Assembly: GCA_028291445.1 (NCBI GenBank) | Contig: JAQGIA010000323.1 | Span: 1-6,201, forward strand | Direction of reading: 5' to 3' | Source: Belnapia sp. | Lineage (GTDB): Bacteria > Pseudomonadota > Alphaproteobacteria > Acetobacterales > Acetobacteraceae | Length of the DNA: 6,201 nucleotides | Shown here: positions 1 to 5,715 of the stretch, in pieces | Numbering within the stretch: the first letter of the stretch is position 1 | Layout: each line of letters starts with the position of its first letter | Notes under the pieces: model-generated | Told to the model about the DNA's origin: nothing | Database searches by the model: none | Seen by the model: the letters and a program-made list of their open reading frames with translations, nothing else | Made by a program: the position numbers and the translations under genes

Positions 1-1425
1 TACCTGCTGAGCGCCCGCTTCTTCCAGAACGTGGTCGGCGGCGTCGATGGGCTGGAGCCGAAGACGGCACAGAAGGTGGATTTCTACACCCGGCAATTCG
101 TCGATGCGATGAGCCCGTCCAACTTCCTGCTGACCAATCCCGAAGTGCTGCGCAAGACCGCCGAGACCGGCGGCGAGAACCTGTTGAAGGGCCTGTCGCA
201 CCTGCTGGCCGACCTCGAACGCGGCAAGGGCCAGCTCCGCATCCGCATGACCGACGGCAGCAAATTCCGCGTCGGCGAGAATATCGCGGTCACCCCGGGC
301 AAGGTTGTCTACCAGAACGACCTGATGCAGCTCATCCAGTATGCGCCGACCACCGAGACGGTGCTCAAGCGGCCGCTGGTGATCCTCCCGCCCTGGATCA
401 ACAAATTCTACATCCTCGACCTGCGGCCGAAGAACTCCTTCGTGAAATGGGCGACCGACCAGGGCCATACCGTCTTCGTGGTTTCCTGGGTGAACCCGGA
501 CGAGCACCTCGCCGAGAAGGGCTTCGACGACTACATGCAGGAAGGCGTCTACGCCGCGCTCGACGCCATCGAGCAGGCGACCGGCGAGCGTCAGGTCAAT
601 GCCATCGGCTATTGCCTGGGTGGCACCCTGCTGGCGACGACGCTGGCGCATATGGCGGTCAAGCGCGATACCAGGATCAAGACCGCGACCTATTTCGTGA
701 CCATGACCGACTTCGAGGAAGCCGGCGAACTCAGTGTCTTCATCGACGAGGAGCAGCTGCGCGGGCTCGAGGAGAAGATGGGCAAGCGCGGTTTCCTCGA
801 AGGCCGTGAGATGGCCACCACCTTCAACATGCTGCGGGCGAACGACCTCATCTGGTCCTTCGTGGTGAACAACTACCTGATGGGCCAGGACCCCTTCCCC
901 TTCGACTTGCTGTACTGGAACGACGACAGCACCCGCATGCCGGCGAAGATGCACAGCTTCTACCTGCGGCACATGTATCAGGCGAACGACCTGGTGAAGC
1001 CCGGGGCGCTGGACCTGCTCGGGGTGAAGATCGACCTGCGCAAGATCAAGGTGCCGAGCTACCTGATCTCGACCCGCGAAGACCATATCGCCCCGTGGAA
1101 ATCGACCTACCGGGCGACGCAGATCTTCGCCGGGCCGGTCCGCTTCGTACTCGCCGCCTCGGGCCATATCGCCGGGGTGGTGAACCCGCCGGGTAGCGGC
1201 AAGTACAGCCATTGGATCGGCGATACCCTGCCGCCCGATGCCGAGGATTGGTTCAAGGGCGCGACCGAATTGGCCGGGTCCTGGTGGCCGGACTGGCATC
1301 GCTGGGTGACGGCGCAGGACAAGGCGGCGAAGGAGCAGGCACCGGCCCGCATCCCCGGTGACGGCGGCCTGCCGGCGCTGGAGGATGCGCCTGGCAGCTA
1401 CGTAAGGGTGATGGGCGCCGGCTAG
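1..1425 (+). CDS. phaC: Class I poly(3-hydroxyalkanoate) synthase PhaC, 5'-truncated by the window edge
   Basis: This enzyme polymerises (R)-3-hydroxyacyl-CoA into polyhydroxyalkanoate on the surface of storage granules in the cytoplasm. The frame is open from base 1 (YLLSARFFQNVV...), so the gene starts outside the window and the GTG at 31 is internal. In window codon numbering, the PhaC N-terminal domain includes the typical stretch DAMSPSNFLLTNPEVLRK, followed by the alpha/beta-hydrolase core. The modified lipase box GYCLGG carries the nucleophile Cys205 (codon 613-615). The catalytic Asp361 lies in STREDHIAPW and the general-base His389 in ASGHIAGVVNPP. The Asp-His spacing of 28 residues equals that of the Cupriavidus necator enzyme (D480/H508). 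The 474 visible residues suggest that about 110-130 N-terminal residues are missing, since class I enzymes have roughly 590-600. The C-terminus is complete. The gene converges on the lipoprotein pair with a 22-bp gap. No defect is visible. Confidence 0.97.
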   Translation, partial: YLLSARFFQNVVGGVDGLEPKTAQKVDFYTRQFVDAMSPSNFLLTNPEVLRKTAETGGENLLKGLSHLLADLERGKGQLRIRMTDGSKFRVGENIAVTPGKVVYQNDLMQLIQYAPTTETVLKRPLVILPPWINKFYILDLRPKNSFVKWATDQGHTVFVVSWVNPDEHLAEKGFDDYMQEGVYAALDAIEQATGERQVNAIGYCLGGTLLATTLAHMAVKRDTRIKTATYFVTMTDFEEAGELSVFIDEEQLRGLEEKMGKRGFLEGREMATTFNMLRANDLIWSFVVNNYLMGQDPFPFDLLYWNDDSTRMPAKMHSFYLRHMYQANDLVKPGALDLLGVKIDLRKIKVPSYLISTREDHIAPWKSTYRATQIFAGPVRFVLAASGHIAGVVNPPGSGKYSHWIGDTLPPDAEDWFKGATELAGSWWPDWHRWVTAQDKAAKEQAPARIPGDGGLPALEDAPGSYVRVMGAG

Positions 1426-1440
1426 GCACCCCTGCCCGCC

Positions 1441-1460
1441 CCTCGGTTCAGTAGCCGAGG
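1441..1460. terminator. Possible hairpin between convergent genes
   Basis: CCTCGG (1441-1446) and CCGAGG (1455-1460) form a perfect 6-bp GC-rich stem with an 8-nt loop. It sits just after the phaC stop and spans the stop codon of the convergent lipoprotein gene at 1448-1450. It could slow polymerase in both directions. There is no T-tract on either strand, so it is not a classical intrinsic terminator, and a 6-bp stem can occur by chance in GC-rich DNA. Confidence 0.25.
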
Positions 1461-2083
1461 CCCTGGTTGCCGCCGAGGCCGAAGGTGGTGATCTGGGTAC
1501 CGCCGGTCTCATTGGCCTGCCCGCCGCTCCAGCGGCTCTCGGCATCCAGCCGTTCCACCTGGCGTGCCGCCAGGGTCGTGGCGATGCTGGCCTGGGGCAG
1601 CGGCCCGATCTCACCGAGCCGGGCGACCGAAGCGGCGCCTCCCGGCCGGAACAGCGGGGCCGGCAGTGCCGCCGCCGCCCTGGCGGCATCCCCGGCGCGG
1701 ATTGCCCGGGCTGCCGCCAGTAGGGCGGCGACCACTTGGTCAGACGGCACCGTCTCGGCCACGCCGAGCGCATCGCGCAGCTCGATCCGCGCCAGTAGCA
1801 TCTCGCGCCGGACACTATCCGGCATGGCGGCGAAGCGGGGATCGCGCCCCAGCTCGGTGGTGATGAATTCCAACTGGGCGGCCGCACGCGCGGTCGCTTC
1901 CGGCTGGCCGGCGAGGCCGCGGCCCCGATCGGCGAAGGCTGCCGCGGCGGCGAGAATGGCCCCGCGTCCCTCATCCGGGCTGCCCTGCACCAGATCCGCC
2001 GGTGGCGGCGTGGGCGGCGCCTGGCTTAGCTCGGCACAGCCCGCTGCCGCCAGCAGCAGCAGCAGCCCGGCGCCGCGGGTCAA
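1448..2083 (-). CDS. Putative lipoprotein of unknown function, second copy of a tandem pair
   Basis: I do not recognise the family. Starting at TTG 2083-2081 gives 211 residues with a compact lipoprotein signal: MTRG, a run of five Leu, then AAAGC with the predicted lipidated Cys16. Export to the membrane or periplasm is inferred. The mature part is Ala-rich and probably helical, and it ends in a Gly-rich tail (GLGGNQGLGY). It is clearly paralogous to the gene just upstream: residues 59-84 (GQPEATARAAAQLEF...DPRF) and 123-164 (AAARAIRAGDAARAAAALP...) match the other protein at identical residue numbers. The TTG start is chosen because it places the signal peptide exactly at the N-terminus and overlaps the upstream TGA (TTGA), which suggests translational coupling. 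The frame stays open upstream to 2428, but that part is antisense-like and shows no signal peptide. No convincing Shine-Dalgarno sequence precedes the TTG. The gene is real with good confidence; the exact start is less sure. Confidence 0.8.
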   Translation of the reverse strand: MTRGAGLLLLLAAAGCAELSQAPPTPPPADLVQGSPDEGRGAILAAAAAFADRGRGLAGQPEATARAAAQLEFITTELGRDPRFAAMPDSVRREMLLARIELRDALGVAETVPSDQVVAALLAAARAIRAGDAARAAAALPAPLFRPGGAASVARLGEIGPLPQASIATTLAARQVERLDAESRWSGGQANETGGTQITTFGLGGNQGLGY

Positions 2084-2643
2084 AGCCGGCTGCGGGAGTT
2101 GAGGTCGCGCTGGCTGAGCGCATCCGTTGCCCCGACCGCTGCCAGATTGGTCAGCGGCAGGCCTGGCAGTGCGGCAAGGCGGGTCAGCGTCGCCTGGCCG
2201 CCCTGCGGGAAGAGCGCGACCGGCAGCGCCGCTGCTGCGGCACCATCCTGGCCAGAGCTCAGGGCACGAGCAGCAGCATAGAGCGAATCGATCACCGGCT
2301 GCGCCAGTGCACCGGCCGGAATACCGAGCGCCATCCGCCATTCGCCGCGGGCCGCCTGCATCTGGCTGATCACGGTGGGGGAAACGTCGGTAAGGCGTGG
2401 ATTGGTCGGCATCTCCACCGCCAGCCATTCCATCTGCGCCACGGCACGGGCGGCCTGGGCCGGATGGCCATTGAGCTGGCTCTGGCTCGAGAAAGCGAAG
2501 GAAGTATTGCTGATTGCGCTGCGCAGCGGATCGCCGGCGCCCACCACCGCATCGGCCGGCAGGCTGGCGGACTGCGGTGGCGGCGGCAGGGCGCAGGCCC
2601 CGAGGGCCAGCAGCGTGGCGAAAGGAAGGATGGTCCTGATCAT
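2080..2643 (-). CDS. Putative lipoprotein of unknown function, first copy of a tandem pair
   Basis: The product has 187 residues, beginning MIRTILPFATLLALGACALP. This is a short basic N-region, a hydrophobic core and a good lipobox, LGAC, with the predicted lipidated Cys17. A proline-rich linker follows, then an Ala-rich, probably helical domain. No enzymatic motif is visible and I cannot assign a function. Residues 59-84 (GHPAQAARAVAQMEW...NPRL) and 123-164 (AAARALSSGQDGAAAAALP...) align without gaps to the same positions of the downstream gene, so the two arose by tandem duplication. The ATG at 2643-2641 is supported by the ribosome binding site AAAGGA 9-10 nt upstream and by the signal peptide starting right there. 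The stop overlaps the presumed TTG start of the second copy. The protein ends at SRSRL and lacks the Gly-rich tail of its paralogue. Confidence 0.85.
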   Translation of the reverse strand: MIRTILPFATLLALGACALPPPPQSASLPADAVVGAGDPLRSAISNTSFAFSSQSQLNGHPAQAARAVAQMEWLAVEMPTNPRLTDVSPTVISQMQAARGEWRMALGIPAGALAQPVIDSLYAAARALSSGQDGAAAAALPVALFPQGGQATLTRLAALPGLPLTNLAAVGATDALSQRDLNSRSRL

Positions 2644-2652
2644 GGCGATAGG

Positions 2653-2659
2653 TCCTTTA
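2653..2659 (-). promoter_or_regulatory. Ribosome binding site of the first lipoprotein gene, overlapping an upstream stop codon
   Basis: Read on the minus strand, TAAAGGA lies 9 nt before the ATG at 2643. Its first three bases are the TAA that closes the small upstream reading frame (2657-2659). Overlap of a stop with the next gene's Shine-Dalgarno sequence is typical of translationally coupled operon genes. This is part of the reason for taking the upstream frame seriously. Confidence 0.6.
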
Positions 2660-2896
2660 GCCGGGATCCGGGGGGCAGAGCTTGGCTCCGTCGCCGCCGG
2701 TGAAAAGCTGGTTGTCCTGTTCTACCCGATACGGCTCACGCTCGGTCAATGCGGTGGCACTGCGGGTGCGCGGCAGCGCTGGGAGACTGGCGAGCGGTGA
2801 CAAGGTTGCCCCGGCATCCGGGAAGGCCAGGCTTGGATGGCGGCGGCTTCGTCACCTGCCCCGGTCACCGCATCCCTCGGCAGGGATACGGTGCAT
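2657..2896 (-). pseudogene. Possible small gene upstream of the lipoprotein pair, interrupted by an in-frame TGA
   Basis: I recognise no family. An ATG at 2896-2894 sits 6 nt behind a strong ribosome binding site. The frame reads MHRIPAEGCGDRGR, meets TGA at 2854-2852 (codon 15), then stays open for 64 more codons to the TAA at 2659-2657. The distal part looks like protein rather than noise, for example TEREPYRVEQDNQLFTGG followed by DGAKLCPPDPG, with one Cys near the end. The codons use mostly G/C in third position, and the frame ends exactly in the ribosome binding site of the next gene. Three readings are possible: a small gene broken by a nonsense mutation or frameshift near its start; a shorter intact gene starting at TTG 2803 (48 residues) or TTG 2749; or a 14-residue leader peptide followed by non-coding DNA. 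No signal peptide is visible in any of them. Confidence is low. Confidence 0.35.
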
Positions 2897-2902
2897 GGAA
2901 GT

Positions 2903-2909
2903 CTCCTCT
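2903..2909 (-). promoter_or_regulatory. Strong Shine-Dalgarno sequence AGAGGAG before the ATG at 2896
   Basis: On the minus strand AGAGGAG ends 6 nt before the ATG at 2896-2894, which is close to ideal spacing. It is the only strong Shine-Dalgarno/ATG pair in the gap between 2660 and 3007. The sequence further upstream (2910-3007) holds no promoter I would defend: a weak TTGTTT...CATTCT pair with a 17-nt spacer is the best candidate. I see no clear terminator for the upstream operon there. Confidence 0.45.
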
Positions 2910-3007
2910 CACGCACAGAATGGGATGCCCCGGCAGGCGAAACAATCGGCCGACGCATGGCCAAGCGACAATCCGGCGTGGCCAACCCTCCTCCGGTCGC
3001 CGCCTGC

Positions 3008-3991
3008 TCAATAGCACCCGGCCAGGCGTCCCTTGGTCCGCAGCAGGGCCAGTACCGTTCGGCAGGTCGGCGCCGGGCGTTCCACCAACCCGGCCAGTTC
3101 GACGATCACTCCGAGCAACGCGTCGATCTCCATCGGCCGGCCGCGCTCCAGGTCCTGCAGCATGGAGGTCTTGTGGGCGCCAACTTCGGCCCCGCCGGCG
3201 ATACGCTTGTCGACATCGATGGCGAAGCGGGTGCCCAGCGCCTCGGCGATGCCCTGGGCCTCCAGCATCATCTCGCGGCAGACCGCGCGCAGTTCCGCAT
3301 CGCCGGTGATCACATCGAGCGTCGCGCCGGTCAGTGCGCTCAGCGGGTTGAAGGCGAGGTTGCCCCAGAGCTTGACCCAAAGCTCGTCGCGGATCTTCGG
3401 CCGCACCGGCGCCTTGAAGCCGGCGGCGACCAGCGCCGCGGAGAGCGCATTAGCCCGCGGCGAGCGGCTGCCGTCCGGCTCGCCGAGGGTGAAGCGGTCG
3501 CCATAGGTATGCTGGATGACCCCTGGCTCGGGCACGTCGGCGGCGGGGTAGACGATGCAGCCGATGGCGCGCGACGGATGCAAGGACTCCCACAGCGAGC
3601 CATCGGGATCGACGCTGGTGACGCGGCGGTCCTCGTAGGGGCCGGGCAGCTTATAAAAATACCACCAGGGGATGCCGTTCACCGCCGAGACGACAGCGGT
3701 CTCCGGCCCGAGCAGCGGCTGCATCTGCGGCGCCACCTTGGGCAGCGCGTGCGCCTTCAGCGTCACCACCACATAATCCTGGCGCCCGGCCTCGGCCGCG
3801 GTCTCGACGCAGCGGGGGTGGACGATGGTCTCCGTGCCCTCGCTGAGCAGCTTCAGCCCATTCGCCTGCATGGCGGCCAGGTGCGGGCCGCGGGCGATCA
3901 CCGTCACCTCGGTCTCGCCCTTGGCGGCGAGCTTCGCGGCCATGAGGCCGCCGATGGCGCCGGCGCCGAAGATGCAGATCCTCATCGTCAT
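3008..3991 (-). CDS. PanE/ApbA-family NADPH-dependent reductase, likely oxalyl-CoA reductase (annotatable as 2-dehydropantoate 2-reductase)
   Basis: The product is a cytoplasmic protein of 327 residues. The Rossmann motif FGAGAIGG (8-15) lies right at the N-terminus. Family active-site residues are all present: Asn105 (NGIPWW), Lys207, Asn211 and Asn215 in WVKLWGNLAFNP, and Ser276 and Glu288 in TSMLQD...MEID. They keep the spacing of E. coli PanE (K176, N180, N184, S244, E256). The family reduces a 2-keto group with NADPH; ketopantoate is the textbook substrate. The context argues for another role: the gene overlaps the stop of an oxalyl-CoA synthetase-type ligase by one base (TGATG), so the two are translated together. 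Methylobacterium extorquens uses a PanE-like protein (PanE2, as I recall) as oxalyl-CoA reductase to make glyoxylate, and this pair would fit that route. A second ATG two codons later (3985) is a possible start. The fold is certain, the substrate is inferred. Confidence 0.93.
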   Translation of the reverse strand: MTMRICIFGAGAIGGLMAAKLAAKGETEVTVIARGPHLAAMQANGLKLLSEGTETIVHPRCVETAAEAGRQDYVVVTLKAHALPKVAPQMQPLLGPETAVVSAVNGIPWWYFYKLPGPYEDRRVTSVDPDGSLWESLHPSRAIGCIVYPAADVPEPGVIQHTYGDRFTLGEPDGSRSPRANALSAALVAAGFKAPVRPKIRDELWVKLWGNLAFNPLSALTGATLDVITGDAELRAVCREMMLEAQGIAEALGTRFAIDVDKRIAGGAEVGAHKTSMLQDLERGRPMEIDALLGVIVELAGLVERPAPTCRTVLALLRTKGRLAGCY

Positions 3992-5508
3992 CAGGCCTTG
4001 ATGCCGAGCTTCTCGGCCAGGCCAATGCGCATCAGTTTGCCGGTGGCGCCCTTCGGGATCTCCTCCAGGAAGACCACCTTCCGAGGGACCTTGAAATCGG
4101 CCAGGTGCTTGGCCGCATGGTCGCGCAATTCGCGTTCCGTCACCGCCAAGCCCTCGCGTAGCACGATGGCCACGCCGACCTCCTCGCCCAGCATCGGATG
4201 CGGGATGCCGAAGGTCAGCGCCTGGGCCACCGCCGGGTGTTCCGACAGCACGCCATCCACTTCCAGGGGGCTCACCTGCTCGCCGCCGCGCTTGATGAGT
4301 TCCTTCAGCCGGCCGGTCAGCATCAGGTAGCCATCGGCGTCGAACATGCCCTGGTCGCCGGTGCGGAACCAGCCATTGGTGAAGGCCTTGGCATTGGCCT
4401 CCGGATTGGCCTCGTAGCCGAGCGTCACGTTGCGGCCGCGGATGACGACCTCGCCGATCTCGCCCTTGGGCAGCATGGTCCCGTCGTCGTCCATGATCGC
4501 CACCTCCGGCCCGGCCGGCAGGCCGACGATGCCGGGCTTCTGCGCACCGGGCGGCAGCGGATTGGAGCACATCTGGTGGCTCGCCTCGGTCATGCCGTAG
4601 CTCTCGATGACCGGGGCGGAAAAGATCGTCGCAAGATCCTTCATCGCCTGGGCCGGCAGCGAGGCGGAGGAGGAGCGGATGAAGCGCAGGGGCGCGCGGG
4701 CGATGATCTCGGCATTGCGCTCGGCCCGCGCCAGGATGGTCTGGTGCATGGTCGGCACCGCCGTGTACCAGCTTGGCCGCTCGGCATCGAGCAGGCCGAA
4801 GAAGCGCAGCGCATTGAAGCCCGGCGTGCAGATGACGGCGCCGCCCCCGGCCAGCGAGGCCAGCGTCGCCGCGATCAGCCCATGGATGTGGAACAGCGGC
4901 ATGACGTTGAGGCAGGCATCCTGCGGGCCGAGCGCCAGGGTCCGGGCGATGTTGCCGGCCGAGGCCGTGACGTTGGTATGGGTCAGCGGCACGATCTTCG
5001 GCCGCGCCGTGGTGCCCGAGGTATGCAGCACCAGCGCCACGTCATCCGGCCCGGCCGCGCCGGGCTTGGCAGCCGCGCCCGGGCTGCCGCCGGCCAAGGT
5101 GAATTCGCCGGCCGCGGCGCCGGGGACCAATTCCAGCACCGGCACCCCCAGGCGCTGCGCGACGGCGCGGGCCGGCGTCTCGACGCCCTGCTGCACGACC
5201 AGCGCCCTGGCCTTCAGGTCCAGCAGGTAGAATTCGAATTCTTCGTCCTTATAGGCGGGATTGAGCGGCGCGGTGGTGGCGCCGCCGGCGATCGTAACGA
5301 AGGCCGCCGCCATCTCCGGCCCGTTCGGCAGCACGATAGCGACGCGGTCACCCCGGCCGATCCCGATGGCGTTCAGCGCGGCGACGGTCCGCCCCGCCAG
5401 CGCCCGCAGCCCGGCATAGCGCAGCGGCGGCCGGTCCGGCGCGCGGATGGCCGGGCTTTCGGCCGCGCCGATCGCAAGCAACTCGGCGACGGTGCTGATG
5501 GCGGGCAT
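3991..5508 (-). CDS. AMP-forming acyl-CoA synthetase, oxalate-CoA ligase (Pcs60/AAE3) type
   Basis: This ANL-superfamily ligase activates a carboxylic acid with ATP and transfers it to CoA in the cytoplasm. It has 505 residues. The P-loop is TSGTTARPK (163-171), with Ala where most members have Gly. It is followed by MPLFHIHGL (203-211), WYTAVPTMHQ (247-256), RSSSASLP (278-285), YGMTEASHQMCSNPLPPG (304-321), TGD (383-385), the hinge motif GRLKELIKRGGEQVSP (399-414) and the catalytic Lys491 in TGK. The combination WYTAVPTxHQ, RSxSASL and MTEAxHxMxSNPLP matches what I remember of plant AAE3 and yeast Pcs60, which make oxalyl-CoA. It differs from long-chain FadD. I start at ATG 5508-5506, 7 nt behind GGAGG; an in-frame ATG at 5532 would bury that site. 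The reductase gene follows with a 1-nt overlap. Oxalate as substrate is inferred from motifs and partner; other short acids are possible. Confidence 0.93.
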   Translation of the reverse strand: MPAISTVAELLAIGAAESPAIRAPDRPPLRYAGLRALAGRTVAALNAIGIGRGDRVAIVLPNGPEMAAAFVTIAGGATTAPLNPAYKDEEFEFYLLDLKARALVVQQGVETPARAVAQRLGVPVLELVPGAAAGEFTLAGGSPGAAAKPGAAGPDDVALVLHTSGTTARPKIVPLTHTNVTASAGNIARTLALGPQDACLNVMPLFHIHGLIAATLASLAGGGAVICTPGFNALRFFGLLDAERPSWYTAVPTMHQTILARAERNAEIIARAPLRFIRSSSASLPAQAMKDLATIFSAPVIESYGMTEASHQMCSNPLPPGAQKPGIVGLPAGPEVAIMDDDGTMLPKGEIGEVVIRGRNVTLGYEANPEANAKAFTNGWFRTGDQGMFDADGYLMLTGRLKELIKRGGEQVSPLEVDGVLSEHPAVAQALTFGIPHPMLGEEVGVAIVLREGLAVTERELRDHAAKHLADFKVPRKVVFLEEIPKGATGKLMRIGLAEKLGIKA

Positions 5509-5515
5509 GGGGTTT

Positions 5516-5520
5516 CCTCC
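5516..5520 (-). promoter_or_regulatory. Ribosome binding site GGAGG that fixes the ligase start
   Basis: Minus-strand GGAGG followed by AAACCCC and the ATG at 5508 gives a 7-nt spacing. The frame also contains an ATG at 5532, eight codons earlier, but that start would place this site inside the coding sequence and has no comparable signal of its own. The shorter start also begins like typical family members (MPAISTVAELL). Confidence 0.7.
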
Positions 5521-5572
5521 GAGGGGCAGCATTCGGGCTTCTCTGCATCAGCCCGGGCCGAGCGGCAAGCAC

Positions 5573-5591
5573 CTGTCAAAGCCGGCTGTCA
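5573..5591. repeat. Short direct repeat CTGTCA-N7-CTGTCA in the divergent intergenic region, possible operator
   Basis: CTGTCA occurs at 5573-5578 and 5586-5591, a 13-bp period. Both copies are flanked on the outside by AGCACC (5568-5573 and 5593-5598). On the minus strand the first copy reads TTGACA (5579-5574), a perfect -35 hexamer pointing at the ligase operon, but nothing resembling a -10 hexamer lies 16-18 nt downstream. The position between a regulated-looking catabolic operon and a divergent gene suits a transcription-factor site. The repeat is short enough to be chance. The rest of 5521-5715 shows no further feature I can support. Confidence 0.25.
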
Positions 5592-5715
5592 GAGCACCCC
5601 CAGTTTACACGCTTTCCGTTGCTTTACCGGCATTCTGTCCCGCCCGAGGGCAACGCCAACCGAAGTGGCAGCTTGGTGGCCTGGGCTGTCGGGCCGCCAC
5701 ATACCGCCCAGGAAC

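Noticed and set aside
2080..2092. A 13-mer (TCAAAGCCGGCTG) present here and again at 5576-5588
   Set aside because: One copy lies in coding sequence at the lipoprotein junction and the other in an intergenic region, with no shared context. Chance similarity in GC-rich DNA is likely.
1467..2703. Long plus-strand frames opposite the two lipoprotein genes
   Set aside because: They have low-complexity Ala/Ser/Arg-rich translations with no motif, while the minus-strand frames have signal peptides and are paralogous to each other.
2852..2854. In-frame TGA read as selenocysteine
   Set aside because: No hairpin resembling a SECIS element follows directly, the flanking peptide is not redox-like, and no selenoprotein family is recognisable. 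A stop or mutation is simpler.
2746..2985. A 79-codon minus-strand frame in the gap between the operons
   Set aside because: No ribosome binding site supports its start, it ends without relation to the next gene, and the alternative frame ending at 2657 has better start and end signals.
2837..4330. A 497-codon open frame on the plus strand opposite the reductase
   Set aside because: It is the complement of a reductase with complete catalytic motifs. Its own translation shows no domain and a shadow-like composition.
5574..5579. TTGACA on the minus strand as a complete sigma-70 promoter for the ligase operon
   Set aside because: No acceptable -10 hexamer is found at 16-18 nt; the sequence there is CCGGGC. 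It is kept only as part of a possible operator.
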